A stretch of 50,008 nucleotides of DNA from an uncultured Cytophagales bacterium. GTDB taxonomy: Bacteria > Bacteroidota > Bacteroidia > Cytophagales > 172606-1. The stretch covers positions 1 through 50,008 of the forward strand of contig CADCTQ010000002.1 in the NCBI GenBank assembly GCA_902805615.1, in the 5' to 3' direction. Both the position numbers and the translations under genes were made by a program. The notes below the pieces were generated by a model. The model made no database searches and had not been told where the DNA came from. It worked only from the letters and a program-made list of their open reading frames with translations. Position 1 is the stretch's first letter; each line of letters opens with the position of its first letter. This document shows, piece by piece, positions 8,936 to 16,919 of the stretch.

Positions 8936-10066
8936 ATGACCCAGTACCACAACTGCTACGTCAATATTGACGAAACAGACCTTCAACTCCTGCAAACCGC
9001 CGTCAACCAGAAGAGTATTTCGGGGAAAGGACCCTTTGTTGAAACATTTGAAAAATCTTTGGGCGCCTATTTTGGTTCACCCTACGCCCTGTGCTGCAGC
9101 AACGGGACGGCCGCCATCCACATGGTGCTCCTGCACGAGGGGATTGGGGCGGGTGACGAAGTGCTCTTGCCCCCTACGGCTCCCGTCATGTCGGTATTGC
9201 CCATCCTTGCCGTTGGAGCAACCCCCGTTTTTGTGGACACGGAGGCGGGCAACTTCAACGTAGACCTTGCCGACCTCCAGCGGAAAATCTCCCCCAGCAC
9301 CAGAATGCTCATCAACGTTCCCATGTGGGGCTACGCCAACAACGTGGATGAGACGGCGGCCGTGTGCCGGCGGGCCGGCATCAAAGTGCTGGAAGACAAT
9401 TCGCACTGCCACGGTACTACCCTGCATAACCAATACCTGGGTACTTTCGGCGACTACTCCGTCTTCAGCACGCACGAAAGAAAATTGATCACCACCGGGG
9501 AAGGCGGTTTCATCCTCATCAAAGACAAGGCTGATTACGAAGGGCTGCTGCAGGTCAGGTCTTTTGGAGAAGTAGCTACGAGCGAAGAGCGCTTCCGGAA
9601 TGTAAAAGGGGCTTACGGGTACTTTTTCGGTCTCAACTTCAAACTGAGTTCCATCAATGCGGCCCTGGGTATCGCGCAACTCGGCAAGCTGGCCGCCAAA
9701 CTACAGGTAAGAAGGGAAAACGGGCAGTACCTGGCCGCCCGGGTTGCCGAGCGGGACCCGGCGATCCGGGAAATGGCTACCCGCGCCGGCAGCGTGAGCA
9801 ACTACTACTCCATTGTATTGCTGACCGAACCCCAACGCCGGGCACGCATTGAGCGGAAGCTCCAGGAAAACAACATTATTTCCGACCCCATGCGGTACAA
9901 ATACCAGCCGCTGTACCGGATGCCGCTTTTTGAGCAGTACGCATCGCATTGCCCCAATGCGGAGGTTCTGATTCAGTCGGTGTTCACCCTCCCGGTTCAT
10001 GAGGGGCTGACTACCGGGGACCTGGATTTGTTTCTGGAGCTTATTGAGGACGTGCAGTATGCTTAA
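8936..10066 (+). CDS. DegT/DnrJ/EryC1 PLP aminotransferase 1
   Basis: A fold-type I PLP enzyme of the sugar-aminotransferase family, transferring an amino group to a keto-sugar. I chose ATG 8936 because it falls just before the first family strand; the frame upstream overlaps the barrel gene. The catalytic lysine is K183 in ERKLITTGEGGF. The PLP-ring aspartate lies in LEDNSHCHG, and the phosphate-binding segment is SNGTAAIH. Where many relatives have VHLYG, this enzyme has VPMWGYA, which is shared with the second DegT enzyme in the operon; the two are clearly paralogues. Length is 376 aa. The stop overlaps the next start by 8 bp. The exact substrate cannot be read from sequence; a 3-keto-sugar is favoured by the Gfo/Idh and HAD neighbours. 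Confidence 0.9.
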   Translation: MTQYHNCYVNIDETDLQLLQTAVNQKSISGKGPFVETFEKSLGAYFGSPYALCCSNGTAAIHMVLLHEGIGAGDEVLLPPTAPVMSVLPILAVGATPVFVDTEAGNFNVDLADLQRKISPSTRMLINVPMWGYANNVDETAAVCRRAGIKVLEDNSHCHGTTLHNQYLGTFGDYSVFSTHERKLITTGEGGFILIKDKADYEGLLQVRSFGEVATSEERFRNVKGAYGYFFGLNFKLSSINAALGIAQLGKLAAKLQVRRENGQYLAARVAERDPAIREMATRAGSVSNYYSIVLLTEPQRRARIERKLQENNIISDPMRYKYQPLYRMPLFEQYASHCPNAEVLIQSVFTLPVHEGLTTGDLDLFLELIEDVQYA

Positions 10067-10550
10067 ACAATTCACAACCAGCGTAATCGTTTTGAAAAGC
10101 TTGACGGCCGACGCGGAGGTTCTGCTGATTCACCACAAAAAATTCGACCGGTGGATGATTCCCGGCGGGCACATTGAGCCCACGGAAAATCCCAATGAAG
10201 GAGCGGTGCGGGAGGTGCTGGAAGAAACGGGCGTCAACGTTAACCTGATCTCCTTCATGCACAAGCCCCTGGCCGTGCGGGACAGCGAGTGGCTCCTGCC
10301 CCCCGAATACTTCTACCAGCAACTCATCCCTGCTTCAAAAAAGGAAGAACCGCATTACCACCTCGACCTGGTTTACGTGGGCCTCGCCGTGGAACACCAA
10401 CTGGTCGTCAACGCTTCGGAGACCAACGGCGTCAGGTGGGCCTCCCTCTGGGAAATTGACAACCTGAATCTCTTCGACGGAACCCGTACGGTACTTAAAG
10501 ACATACACCACAAAATACTAACCAAAGAGGATATCTGCCATGAGATTTGA
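10059..10550 (+). CDS. Nudix hydrolase, catalytically competent
   Basis: 163 aa from the ATG at 10059, which overlaps the preceding stop by 8 bp (ATGCTTAA), suggesting translational coupling. The Nudix box is canonical: GGHIEP, then REVLEETGV in the correct spacing, so metal binding and diphosphate hydrolysis are expected. This contrasts with the degenerate box of the regulator at 3664-4329. It overlaps the following oxidoreductase by 11 bp. Placement between sugar aminotransferase and sugar dehydrogenase suggests a nucleotide-sugar or other diphosphate substrate made in the pathway, for example release of an amino-sugar phosphate from a UDP-amino-sugar; this is inference. A housekeeping role is possible but the overlaps argue for a pathway function. 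Confidence 0.88.
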   Translation: MLKQFTTSVIVLKSLTADAEVLLIHHKKFDRWMIPGGHIEPTENPNEGAVREVLEETGVNVNLISFMHKPLAVRDSEWLLPPEYFYQQLIPASKKEEPHYHLDLVYVGLAVEHQLVVNASETNGVRWASLWEIDNLNLFDGTRTVLKDIHHKILTKEDICHEI

Positions 10551-11583
10551 CAGACTTAAAGTTGGCATCGTTGGACTGGGCGAGCAGACTATGGATAATT
10601 TGTTGCCGAGCTTATACCTGAGCCAGTACGCTTCGATCGTAGCCATCTGCGACATTGATGAGGCCAAACTATCGGCCACCAGCGCAAAAACCGGGGTACT
10701 CAGCCGGTATACCGACTACCGGCAGATGATTGACTGCGAAAACCTGGATGTAGTGGTCATTTCATCCTTCCCCGAAGTTCATTTCCAGGTGGCCAGGTAT
10801 GCCATGCAGCAAGGGAAGAATGTGTTCGTGGAGAAGCCACCCGTGAGCAACACTGAGCAGTTGAAAGAGTTAATCGGTCTTGCCAGGGTCCTGCCGGTAA
10901 AAACGGGGGTCGGCATGAACTTCAGCTACACGGATTCGCACAAGATTTTGAAGGAAATCCTGTCGGAACATGACTTCGGCGACATCTCTTTTGTGTCGGT
11001 GGAGCACGTAAGCAGCAAGCCCGTTTCCCCCCTGTGGAACCTGGATACTACGGTAGAGTCATTCCTGCTTGCCCAATTGATTCATCCGCTGGACTACATC
11101 CTGGCGCTTGGCGGCAGTTACCATTCCCTCAACGTACACTGCTCCAAATTGCATTCTCCCTTTTTCATCCAACTCATGATCGAATTCGACAACGGAATCA
11201 TTGGTTGCCTGAAGAGCGGCTCGTTCTATCCCCGCTTCAAGCACGAGGTAGAAGTAATCAGCAATACGGGCAATACCGTCAGGATCAGCGATTTGTCGTC
11301 AGTGGAGGTAACCAGGAAAAACCTTCCTACGCCGTTCAACCTGAGGGCCAAGAACTGCGCCACCGTGTACACGCCCAGCCCCCTCAAGTCTGGTTATTCC
11401 AAAGCCGGGTACACCGTCGAATTCAATGCCTTTTTTGAAAGCATTCTGTTTGATACCGAATACTACCACACTTTCGGGGACATGCTCCACGTGTACAAGG
11501 CCCTGGACCAGATCAAACTTCAGATTGATTACAGGTCCAGTGATTGCCGGCTCCCGCTGCCCGTCACGGAAAAAACCTACTAA
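10540..11583 (+). CDS. Gfo/Idh/MocA family NAD(P)-dependent sugar oxidoreductase
   Basis: 347 aa with an N-terminal Rossmann domain (KVGIVGLGEQT, then VAICDIDE), the family signature VEKPPVSN near residue 100, and a C-terminal alpha/beta domain with the catalytic-type histidine/aspartate pair in LIHPLDYIL. The family oxidises or reduces a ring hydroxyl of sugars, cyclitols or nucleotide-sugars with NAD(P). The start overlaps the Nudix gene by 11 bp. Next to a DegT aminotransferase and a Cof-type phosphatase, it occupies the place that NtdC (glucose-6-phosphate 3-dehydrogenase) has in kanosamine synthesis; RifL in ansamycin clusters is an analogous UDP-glucose case. Which hydroxyl it oxidises is not visible from sequence. 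Confidence 0.9.
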   Translation: MRFDRLKVGIVGLGEQTMDNLLPSLYLSQYASIVAICDIDEAKLSATSAKTGVLSRYTDYRQMIDCENLDVVVISSFPEVHFQVARYAMQQGKNVFVEKPPVSNTEQLKELIGLARVLPVKTGVGMNFSYTDSHKILKEILSEHDFGDISFVSVEHVSSKPVSPLWNLDTTVESFLLAQLIHPLDYILALGGSYHSLNVHCSKLHSPFFIQLMIEFDNGIIGCLKSGSFYPRFKHEVEVISNTGNTVRISDLSSVEVTRKNLPTPFNLRAKNCATVYTPSPLKSGYSKAGYTVEFNAFFESILFDTEYYHTFGDMLHVYKALDQIKLQIDYRSSDCRLPLPVTEKTY

Positions 11584-11612
11584 CCGGGGAGCGGACAAAC
11601 CCACCAGAGATC

Positions 11613-12653
11613 ATGATGCATTCAGCCCTGCCAAAGTCGCTCGAACGGTTCTACGCCGATGAGGACAATACGGCAATTGCAGCCTACGAAAGCGCGTTGA
11701 AGAATTACTTCGGAGCAACTTATTGTCTTGCCCTCTCTTCGGGCACGGCTTCTCTGCTTGCGGCGCTGGTCGCCGTGGGAAGCACCCGCGGCGACCAGGT
11801 GGTGGCGCCCCCTACGGCTCCTTTGTGCACGGCGTACCCCATTCTGTCCACGGGCAGCACCCTTGCCTTCGGCGACATCCGGCCCGGCAATTTCGGTTTG
11901 GACGTAGACGGGTTGTTTCGCATCGCCGGCAACAACACCCGGGCCATTGTTGAAGTACCCATGTGGGGATACGCAACCCCGGCCGAAGCATTGAGGGATT
12001 TCGCCGCCGACCGGGCCATTCCGCTGATTTTCGACCTGGCCCATTGTGCAGGCACCACACTGCACGGCCGGCCCTTGTCGGACTACTGCGACATCGCCTG
12101 TTTCAGCACCCAAAAACACAAGATATTCTCCACGGGGGAAGGGGGCTTTCTGCTGACCAACAACGAAGCGTACTACCAAAGGGCGTTGATGTACACGCGG
12201 ATGGGAGAGTTGAACGGAAAGGATTTCGGTTTGAACTTCAAGATCAGCAGCGTGCAGGCGCAAGCCGGTATTGCGGCCCTGGAAACAATAAGCCAGAACC
12301 TCCGGACCAGGCGCAGCAACAGCACCCGCATCACTTCGGCAATCACCAACCCGGCCGTTGCCGAAGTGGAAGTAATCGCGGGCAGCGAACCGAGTTACCA
12401 GAGGCTGCTGCTGCAGTCGAAAAAAGCAGGCCGGGCGCTGGCCGCCCACCTGGTATCGCGGGGCATTCCATCAGACATGCACAAGTATGGAATCAAGCCG
12501 CTGTACGACTACCCGATCCTGCAGCAATTGAAAACCCCCTGCCCCAATGCCGAGCATATGCTGTCAGCAACCACCACCGTACCGGTACACCACGCCTATT
12601 GCGAACAGGACCTGGCGTACATCATTGATTCAATCAACAGTTTCAGGCAATAA
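11613..12653 (+). CDS. DegT/DnrJ/EryC1 PLP aminotransferase 2
   Basis: 346 aa from ATG 11613 (ATG 11616 also possible); an upstream frame start would overlap the oxidoreductase. The catalytic lysine K170 is in QKHKIFSTGEGGF and the PLP aspartate in IFDLAHCAG. It shares VPMWGYA, PPTAP, GLNFKISS and a CPNAE...VPVHH tail with the first DegT enzyme, so the pair arose by duplication. Both keep the lysine, so neither is an obvious dead subunit. This one lacks about 25 N-terminal residues of the first. The pair may act at two positions of one sugar, on two sugars, or as a heterodimer. It lies 8 bp before the glycosyltransferase. Confidence 0.9.
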   Translation: MMHSALPKSLERFYADEDNTAIAAYESALKNYFGATYCLALSSGTASLLAALVAVGSTRGDQVVAPPTAPLCTAYPILSTGSTLAFGDIRPGNFGLDVDGLFRIAGNNTRAIVEVPMWGYATPAEALRDFAADRAIPLIFDLAHCAGTTLHGRPLSDYCDIACFSTQKHKIFSTGEGGFLLTNNEAYYQRALMYTRMGELNGKDFGLNFKISSVQAQAGIAALETISQNLRTRRSNSTRITSAITNPAVAEVEVIAGSEPSYQRLLLQSKKAGRALAAHLVSRGIPSDMHKYGIKPLYDYPILQQLKTPCPNAEHMLSATTTVPVHHAYCEQDLAYIIDSINSFRQ

Positions 12654-12661
12654 CTTCACCA

Positions 12662-13984
12662 ATGGCAACCATGGGTAAACTCGGACTTGTAATTGCCGCC
12701 GCCGACGGCATTATGTCGCTGCAATCAGGCGTGGGAATGGTCGTTAACTTTTTCTTTGAAGCCTTCGGGGAAATAGCCGCGGCCCTGCCGGAGTGGGATA
12801 TTGATCTTTACGCCGCCTGCCCGCGGGTGAATGCCGGCAGCTCCGACTTTTCCCCGAATGCTTTTGAACTGGTGAACCGCCAATGCCGGCAGTACAACGG
12901 CAGGGTGATTCCCCTCGCCAACCTAAGCTCCGGTAACAGTCTCAACGAAGTCTGGAAAGGTACGGCTCAACATGCTTCGGCAGCCGTTTGGGAAAGCTGC
13001 TGCCAGGCCCTGGCCGCCGGAGCCGAAAGCCTCGATGAGGCGTACGATAAAATAATCATCCTCGCGCACGACACCTTGTTCGTGAATCTGTCGGGCTACG
13101 TTGCCGACCCCCGCGTTGAAGTATGCTGGATTCCGCACAGTCTGGGTACGCTCTTCAAAGATCCCAACCAGGGCGAAAGAATCCGTTTTGAACAGGAAAA
13201 AATTACAAATTTACGCCGGCGCGGCGACAAGATCGGCTACATCAGCCATTTTACGAAAGCGCACCTGCTTGAACATTACGGCGTAACCGGCGCCGAACTG
13301 GTCTCTTTCTACTCGGGCATTTACTTTAATTCCCACAAGTACCGGCAAACCGGCCTGATCGGGGATTTTATGGGCCGCCACCGGATTCCAGCCGCTAAAA
13401 AACTGATTTTCAGCTGGGGCAGGTGCTCCGACCAAAAAGGCATTGACATCATCATTGAGGCATACGGCTCAATCCTGCGGGAGAACCCGCACTTCGGCGA
13501 CGAGTACCACCTGGTGCTGCTTTGCCCGACTGAAACGACGTACGAAGAATACCTGGCCGGCATTTTACTTTCGCTGGGTAAACTGCCGGCCGGCTCCTGC
13601 TCGTTCATCGCCGAGTTCCAGGAAAAAGTCCAGTATGAAATCCTTTCGTACGCAAATACCCGGTTCGTCCTCTTGTGCTCCCGGTACGAAAGCTTCGGGC
13701 TCACCTCCATTGAAGCCCTGTACAAAACCAACCCTTCCGCTACGATCATTTACGCGCCCCTGCCCACTTTCCGCGAAGTACTCGCGGGCGGAAGCGCCGT
13801 GGAACTGGCGGAAAACTCGGCCGCTTGCCTGGAAAAAGTACTGCTGGCGCAATCACAAAAATCTTTACCCGGCCTTTCCGCACCCGGGCAACGTGCCGTG
13901 CTCGGCGAGAAATTTTCCATTGAAAAAAACTACTCCTACGGGTTGTCACAACTCGTCCCCAAAGAACTGCTGACCGAAAAATAA
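12662..13984 (+). CDS. GT-B glycosyltransferase (GT4/GT5-like)
   Basis: 440 aa with two Rossmann-like halves. The N-terminal half starts KLGLVIAAADG with SGVGMVVNFF, comparable to the glycine-rich loop of retaining GT-B enzymes. The C-terminal half has SWGRCSDQKGIDIII (the usual GR..xxKG donor-site motif) and the E-x7-E signature at E343 and E351 in YESFGLTSIEAL. This is typical of retaining GT4/GT5 enzymes that use a nucleotide-sugar donor. There are no membrane segments, so it is probably cytosolic. It sits 8 bp after the second aminotransferase and 5 bp before the HAD phosphatase. A likely role is joining an amino sugar to a second sugar or an aglycone; the acceptor is unknown. Confidence 0.86.
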   Translation: MATMGKLGLVIAAADGIMSLQSGVGMVVNFFFEAFGEIAAALPEWDIDLYAACPRVNAGSSDFSPNAFELVNRQCRQYNGRVIPLANLSSGNSLNEVWKGTAQHASAAVWESCCQALAAGAESLDEAYDKIIILAHDTLFVNLSGYVADPRVEVCWIPHSLGTLFKDPNQGERIRFEQEKITNLRRRGDKIGYISHFTKAHLLEHYGVTGAELVSFYSGIYFNSHKYRQTGLIGDFMGRHRIPAAKKLIFSWGRCSDQKGIDIIIEAYGSILRENPHFGDEYHLVLLCPTETTYEEYLAGILLSLGKLPAGSCSFIAEFQEKVQYEILSYANTRFVLLCSRYESFGLTSIEALYKTNPSATIIYAPLPTFREVLAGGSAVELAENSAACLEKVLLAQSQKSLPGLSAPGQRAVLGEKFSIEKNYSYGLSQLVPKELLTEK

Positions 13985-13989
13985 CGCCG

Positions 13990-14817
13990 ATGCTTGAGAA
14001 CATAAAAGTAATATCGCTGGATCTGGATGGTACCCTGTTCCGGTCGGACGGTACGGTTGGGCGGGCAACCATAGACTGCCTGCTCTCCTGCAAAAGGAGG
14101 GGAATGGTGCTGGTGTTCAACACGGCCCGCCCCAAAAAGATGATCCCCGGCGCCTTCTACGAAGCTTTCGGAGAGGAATACTGGGTATTCTCCAACGGAA
14201 CCACCTGCCTGAAAGCGGGAGAAACCGTGTTTCACACCTGTATGGAACGCAGGCACGTCCACCCGATACTCCACTCACTGCACCGCAAACACCCTTCCTA
14301 CTTCTTCTCGGTAGAAGCCCACGGCCAGATATACACCACTTCATCGTGCGACACGACGAACCGGAAATACTACGCGCAAAGCACGGTGATTGATTTTATG
14401 GAGAGCCAGGAAATCAATAAAATCATCATCATTGCCGAAAACCGGGATTTTCCCGTCGGTGAAATCAAACACCTGCTGCACCCGCAATTGAAGCTGCTGG
14501 TCACGGAAAAGGGAAAATACGTGCAGATCATGCCGCAGCAAGTCTCAAAGCTTACTGCCGTGGAAGCAATACTCTCCTCGCTGCACCTCGACCTCTCCAA
14601 CGTACTCTCGTTCGGCGACGATTTGAATGACCTCGAACTCATCCGGGCCTCGGGCATCGGCGTGGCAATGGACAATGCCGATCCCATCCTCAGAAATGCT
14701 GCCGGCTTTGTTACGGCTTCCAATGATGAAAACGGAGTGGCTGTTTTCATTGGTTCTTTCCTCTTGCCGGCAGCAGCCGTAAGCTTATCCTCCTCACCAT
14801 CACCCGACAATTGCTAA
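13990..14817 (+). CDS. Cof-type HAD-family sugar phosphatase
   Basis: 275 aa. HAD motif I is DLDGTLF with nucleophile D11 and acid D13; motif II threonine is in VFNTARP; the lysine of motif III is in the VSKLTAVEAI region; motif IV is LSFGDDLNDLEL. A large C2-type cap between motifs II and III marks the Cof subfamily, which dephosphorylates sugar phosphates. NtdB, the kanosamine-6-phosphate phosphatase of Bacillus, belongs to this subfamily and has similar length. The gene is 5 bp downstream of the glycosyltransferase and 6 bp upstream of the AurF-like oxygenase. The C-terminal serine/alanine-rich extension is outside the domain. Confidence 0.9.
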   Translation: MLENIKVISLDLDGTLFRSDGTVGRATIDCLLSCKRRGMVLVFNTARPKKMIPGAFYEAFGEEYWVFSNGTTCLKAGETVFHTCMERRHVHPILHSLHRKHPSYFFSVEAHGQIYTTSSCDTTNRKYYAQSTVIDFMESQEINKIIIIAENRDFPVGEIKHLLHPQLKLLVTEKGKYVQIMPQQVSKLTAVEAILSSLHLDLSNVLSFGDDLNDLELIRASGIGVAMDNADPILRNAAGFVTASNDENGVAVFIGSFLLPAAAVSLSSSPSPDNC

Positions 14818-14823
14818 AATACG

Positions 14824-15786
14824 ATGACTACGAAACGTGACCACATGAACGAAAACCTGGAAGGCCTCGAAATCAACACGAGTTTGATTGCCAGGCTGAT
14901 GAAGAACTGGCCCAAGAGAGCATCCGTCAGGGGCTGCTACTTCGACGAATTCAAGGGCAGTGACGCATATGACCCCAGCCTGCCCGACTACCCGAAAGAA
15001 CTGGTGCCTTTCTGGGAGCACCCGGGTTTCGACAGCGTAGATGAAGAAATCAAGTTTAAAATACTCACCTGGGGCTGGATCACCTACAACCTGCGGACCG
15101 TGCACGCCGAGGAGAAAATTGTGAATCCCTCATTCGACCTGATCCTTCGGGATACCTTTCCGGGCACCGACACGGTCGAAATGAAAAACGTAGTGTATCA
15201 ATCCCTGATTGACGAACACTTTCACACCATGATGCACTTCAATGCGATGAACGCCACCAAGCGCCTCCGCAAAATGAACGAAAAGATCAATCTGCCCGAC
15301 TCAGTAACCTACCGGTGTTTGCTGGAGCATAAAAGCCTTGAATCAGAGGACTGGAAGCAGCAACTGATGACAATCGCCTGCGGGATTGTTTCCGAAACCA
15401 GCATCAATGCTTTCCTGTCGTTGTTGTCCAAAAGTGCGGGCATTCAACCCAAACACGCTTTGGTGAGCAGACTGCACGACGTGGATGAATTTGCCCATTC
15501 TTCTATTCTGGTTGAAGTAGCAAAATCCGTTTTTACCCACCTGGATCGCCGGGAAAAAGCCTTCTTCATCAAATATTTGCCCAAGGCAATGGATGCCTTC
15601 TGCGCCCAGGACTTTACGTCGTGGCAAACCATACTGGACCATTACCATATTGCGCAGGCTGACCGGATCATCCAGGACTGCCGGCATGAGGCTTCCAAAG
15701 CAAAGATGGTAAATGACTACTCGGGTATAAAACGGCTGGCCGAGGAGTTGAATATTTCGAGAGAGATCGCGTACGAATTCGAATAG
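14824..15786 (+). CDS. AurF-family diiron N-oxygenase
   Basis: 320 aa, all-helical, related to p-aminobenzoate N-oxygenase AurF and CmlI, which oxidise an arylamine to hydroxylamine, nitroso and nitro. All seven iron ligands are present: E96, E131, H134, E191, H218, E222 and H225. As I recall the AurF ligands (E101, E136, H139, E196, H223, E227, H230), each is offset by exactly five residues, so identity and spacing are both conserved. Visible motifs are HAEEK, DEHFH, VSETSINAF and HDVDEFAH. ATG 14824 is used; ATG 14845 is an alternative. It is embedded in a sugar-amination operon with no aromatic-amine genes, so its likely substrate is an amino sugar or a product built from one, which would be unusual for the family. 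Electrons could come from the operon's ferredoxin. Confidence 0.92.
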   Translation: MTTKRDHMNENLEGLEINTSLIARLMKNWPKRASVRGCYFDEFKGSDAYDPSLPDYPKELVPFWEHPGFDSVDEEIKFKILTWGWITYNLRTVHAEEKIVNPSFDLILRDTFPGTDTVEMKNVVYQSLIDEHFHTMMHFNAMNATKRLRKMNEKINLPDSVTYRCLLEHKSLESEDWKQQLMTIACGIVSETSINAFLSLLSKSAGIQPKHALVSRLHDVDEFAHSSILVEVAKSVFTHLDRREKAFFIKYLPKAMDAFCAQDFTSWQTILDHYHIAQADRIIQDCRHEASKAKMVNDYSGIKRLAEELNISREIAYEFE

Positions 15787-15806
15787 ATCAAGACCCTTGC
15801 ACAGTT

Positions 15807-16811
15807 ATGGCAGCAACAAACCCACCCCTTATTTCGGTGCTCATAGCCGCCCGGAATGAAGAATCCAACATGAAAGCTTGTTTAGAGGGGGTTTTACGGC
15901 AAACATTCCCATCCGACCGGTACGAAGTCTGGATTGGGGACGACAACTCCTCGGACGGCACGGCTGCCGTCGTAAAGCAATTTCAAGCGTCCTGCAAAAA
16001 CCTGCACCTGCTGCCGGTTGAAAAGAACCTCAATGGCCTGCTGGGAAAAGCAAATGTGCTGGCGCAACTGGCCCGGGTTGCCAGGGGTGAAATCCTGCTG
16101 ATTACCGATGCCGACGTGCAGGTGCCGCCTGCCTGGATTGATTGTTATGCCCGGCATTTCCGCCGCCGGGTGGACATGATCTCGGGGGTGGTCGCCCTGA
16201 ACGGGCAGTCCGTTTTTGCCAAGTTACAAAACGCCGACTGGCTCACCTACATGGCCGAATGCAACGAAAAGAGCAACAAGGGGCAACCCGTCACGGCGGT
16301 AGGCTGTAACATGGCCATCCGGTCAAGTACTTACAAAGCGGTTGGCGGGTACGAAAAAATTCCTTTTTCCGTTACGGAAGACTACGAGTTGTTCCGCGCA
16401 GTCACTTCCGCCGGATACGCGTTCGGCAGCCTGATGGACCGTGAGGCCCTTGCCTTTACCAACCCGGTAAAAACATTCGGGGATTTATTGAAACAGCGCA
16501 GGCGGTGGCTTACCGGTTCCTTCAGCGCCAACTGGCGCTTTGTGTTGGGATTTAACCTGAACTGCCTGTTTCTGCCGTTCCTGCTTGCCCTTGCGTTCCT
16601 GGTAAACCCGCTGATTCCAGCCACCCTGTTTTTGTACGCGTGGGTAAACCACATCGTCTTCCTGCGGAAGGTATATCACAAACTGGAGTTAAAGAAAAAT
16701 GCAGGTTTGTATTTGTACAAACCTTACTCCATGATTTGCAATGTCATCTTCATGTTTGTCCGGATGATGCCTACTCCCGTGGAGTGGAAAGGGCGGAAAT
16801 ACGGTCAGTGA
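15807..16811 (+). CDS. Membrane GT2 glycosyltransferase
   Basis: 334 aa. A GT-A domain of family 2 starts PLISVLIAARNEE and has GDDNSSDGT, a DxD in TDADVQVP, the acceptor-site ED in VTEDYELF, and QRRRW in LKQRRRWLTG, the set seen in processive-type or membrane-anchored GT2 enzymes. Two or three hydrophobic segments follow (residues ~245-300: FNLNCLFLPFLLALAFL and onward). It starts 20 bp after the oxygenase gene. A membrane GT2 in a small-molecule operon could add a sugar to a lipid-linked or membrane acceptor, which leaves open that the end product is a glycolipid rather than a free antibiotic. Confidence 0.87.
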   Translation: MAATNPPLISVLIAARNEESNMKACLEGVLRQTFPSDRYEVWIGDDNSSDGTAAVVKQFQASCKNLHLLPVEKNLNGLLGKANVLAQLARVARGEILLITDADVQVPPAWIDCYARHFRRRVDMISGVVALNGQSVFAKLQNADWLTYMAECNEKSNKGQPVTAVGCNMAIRSSTYKAVGGYEKIPFSVTEDYELFRAVTSAGYAFGSLMDREALAFTNPVKTFGDLLKQRRRWLTGSFSANWRFVLGFNLNCLFLPFLLALAFLVNPLIPATLFLYAWVNHIVFLRKVYHKLELKKNAGLYLYKPYSMICNVIFMFVRMMPTPVEWKGRKYGQ

Positions 16812-16919
16812 TTTTCAGTTCCCCGTACCCACGGATGCGCGCCCCGACGGCGCTGCCAGCCTGATTGCGGCAGATGGATTGCAGTAAGATACCGGTTTAC
16901 CAAATTCAATGACTTGCCA

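Noticed and set aside
8936-15786. AHBA-type (aminoshikimate) aromatic pathway feeding the AurF-like enzyme
   Set aside because: DegT and Gfo/Idh would fit RifK/RifL, but aminoDHQ synthase and dehydratase genes are absent from the operon.
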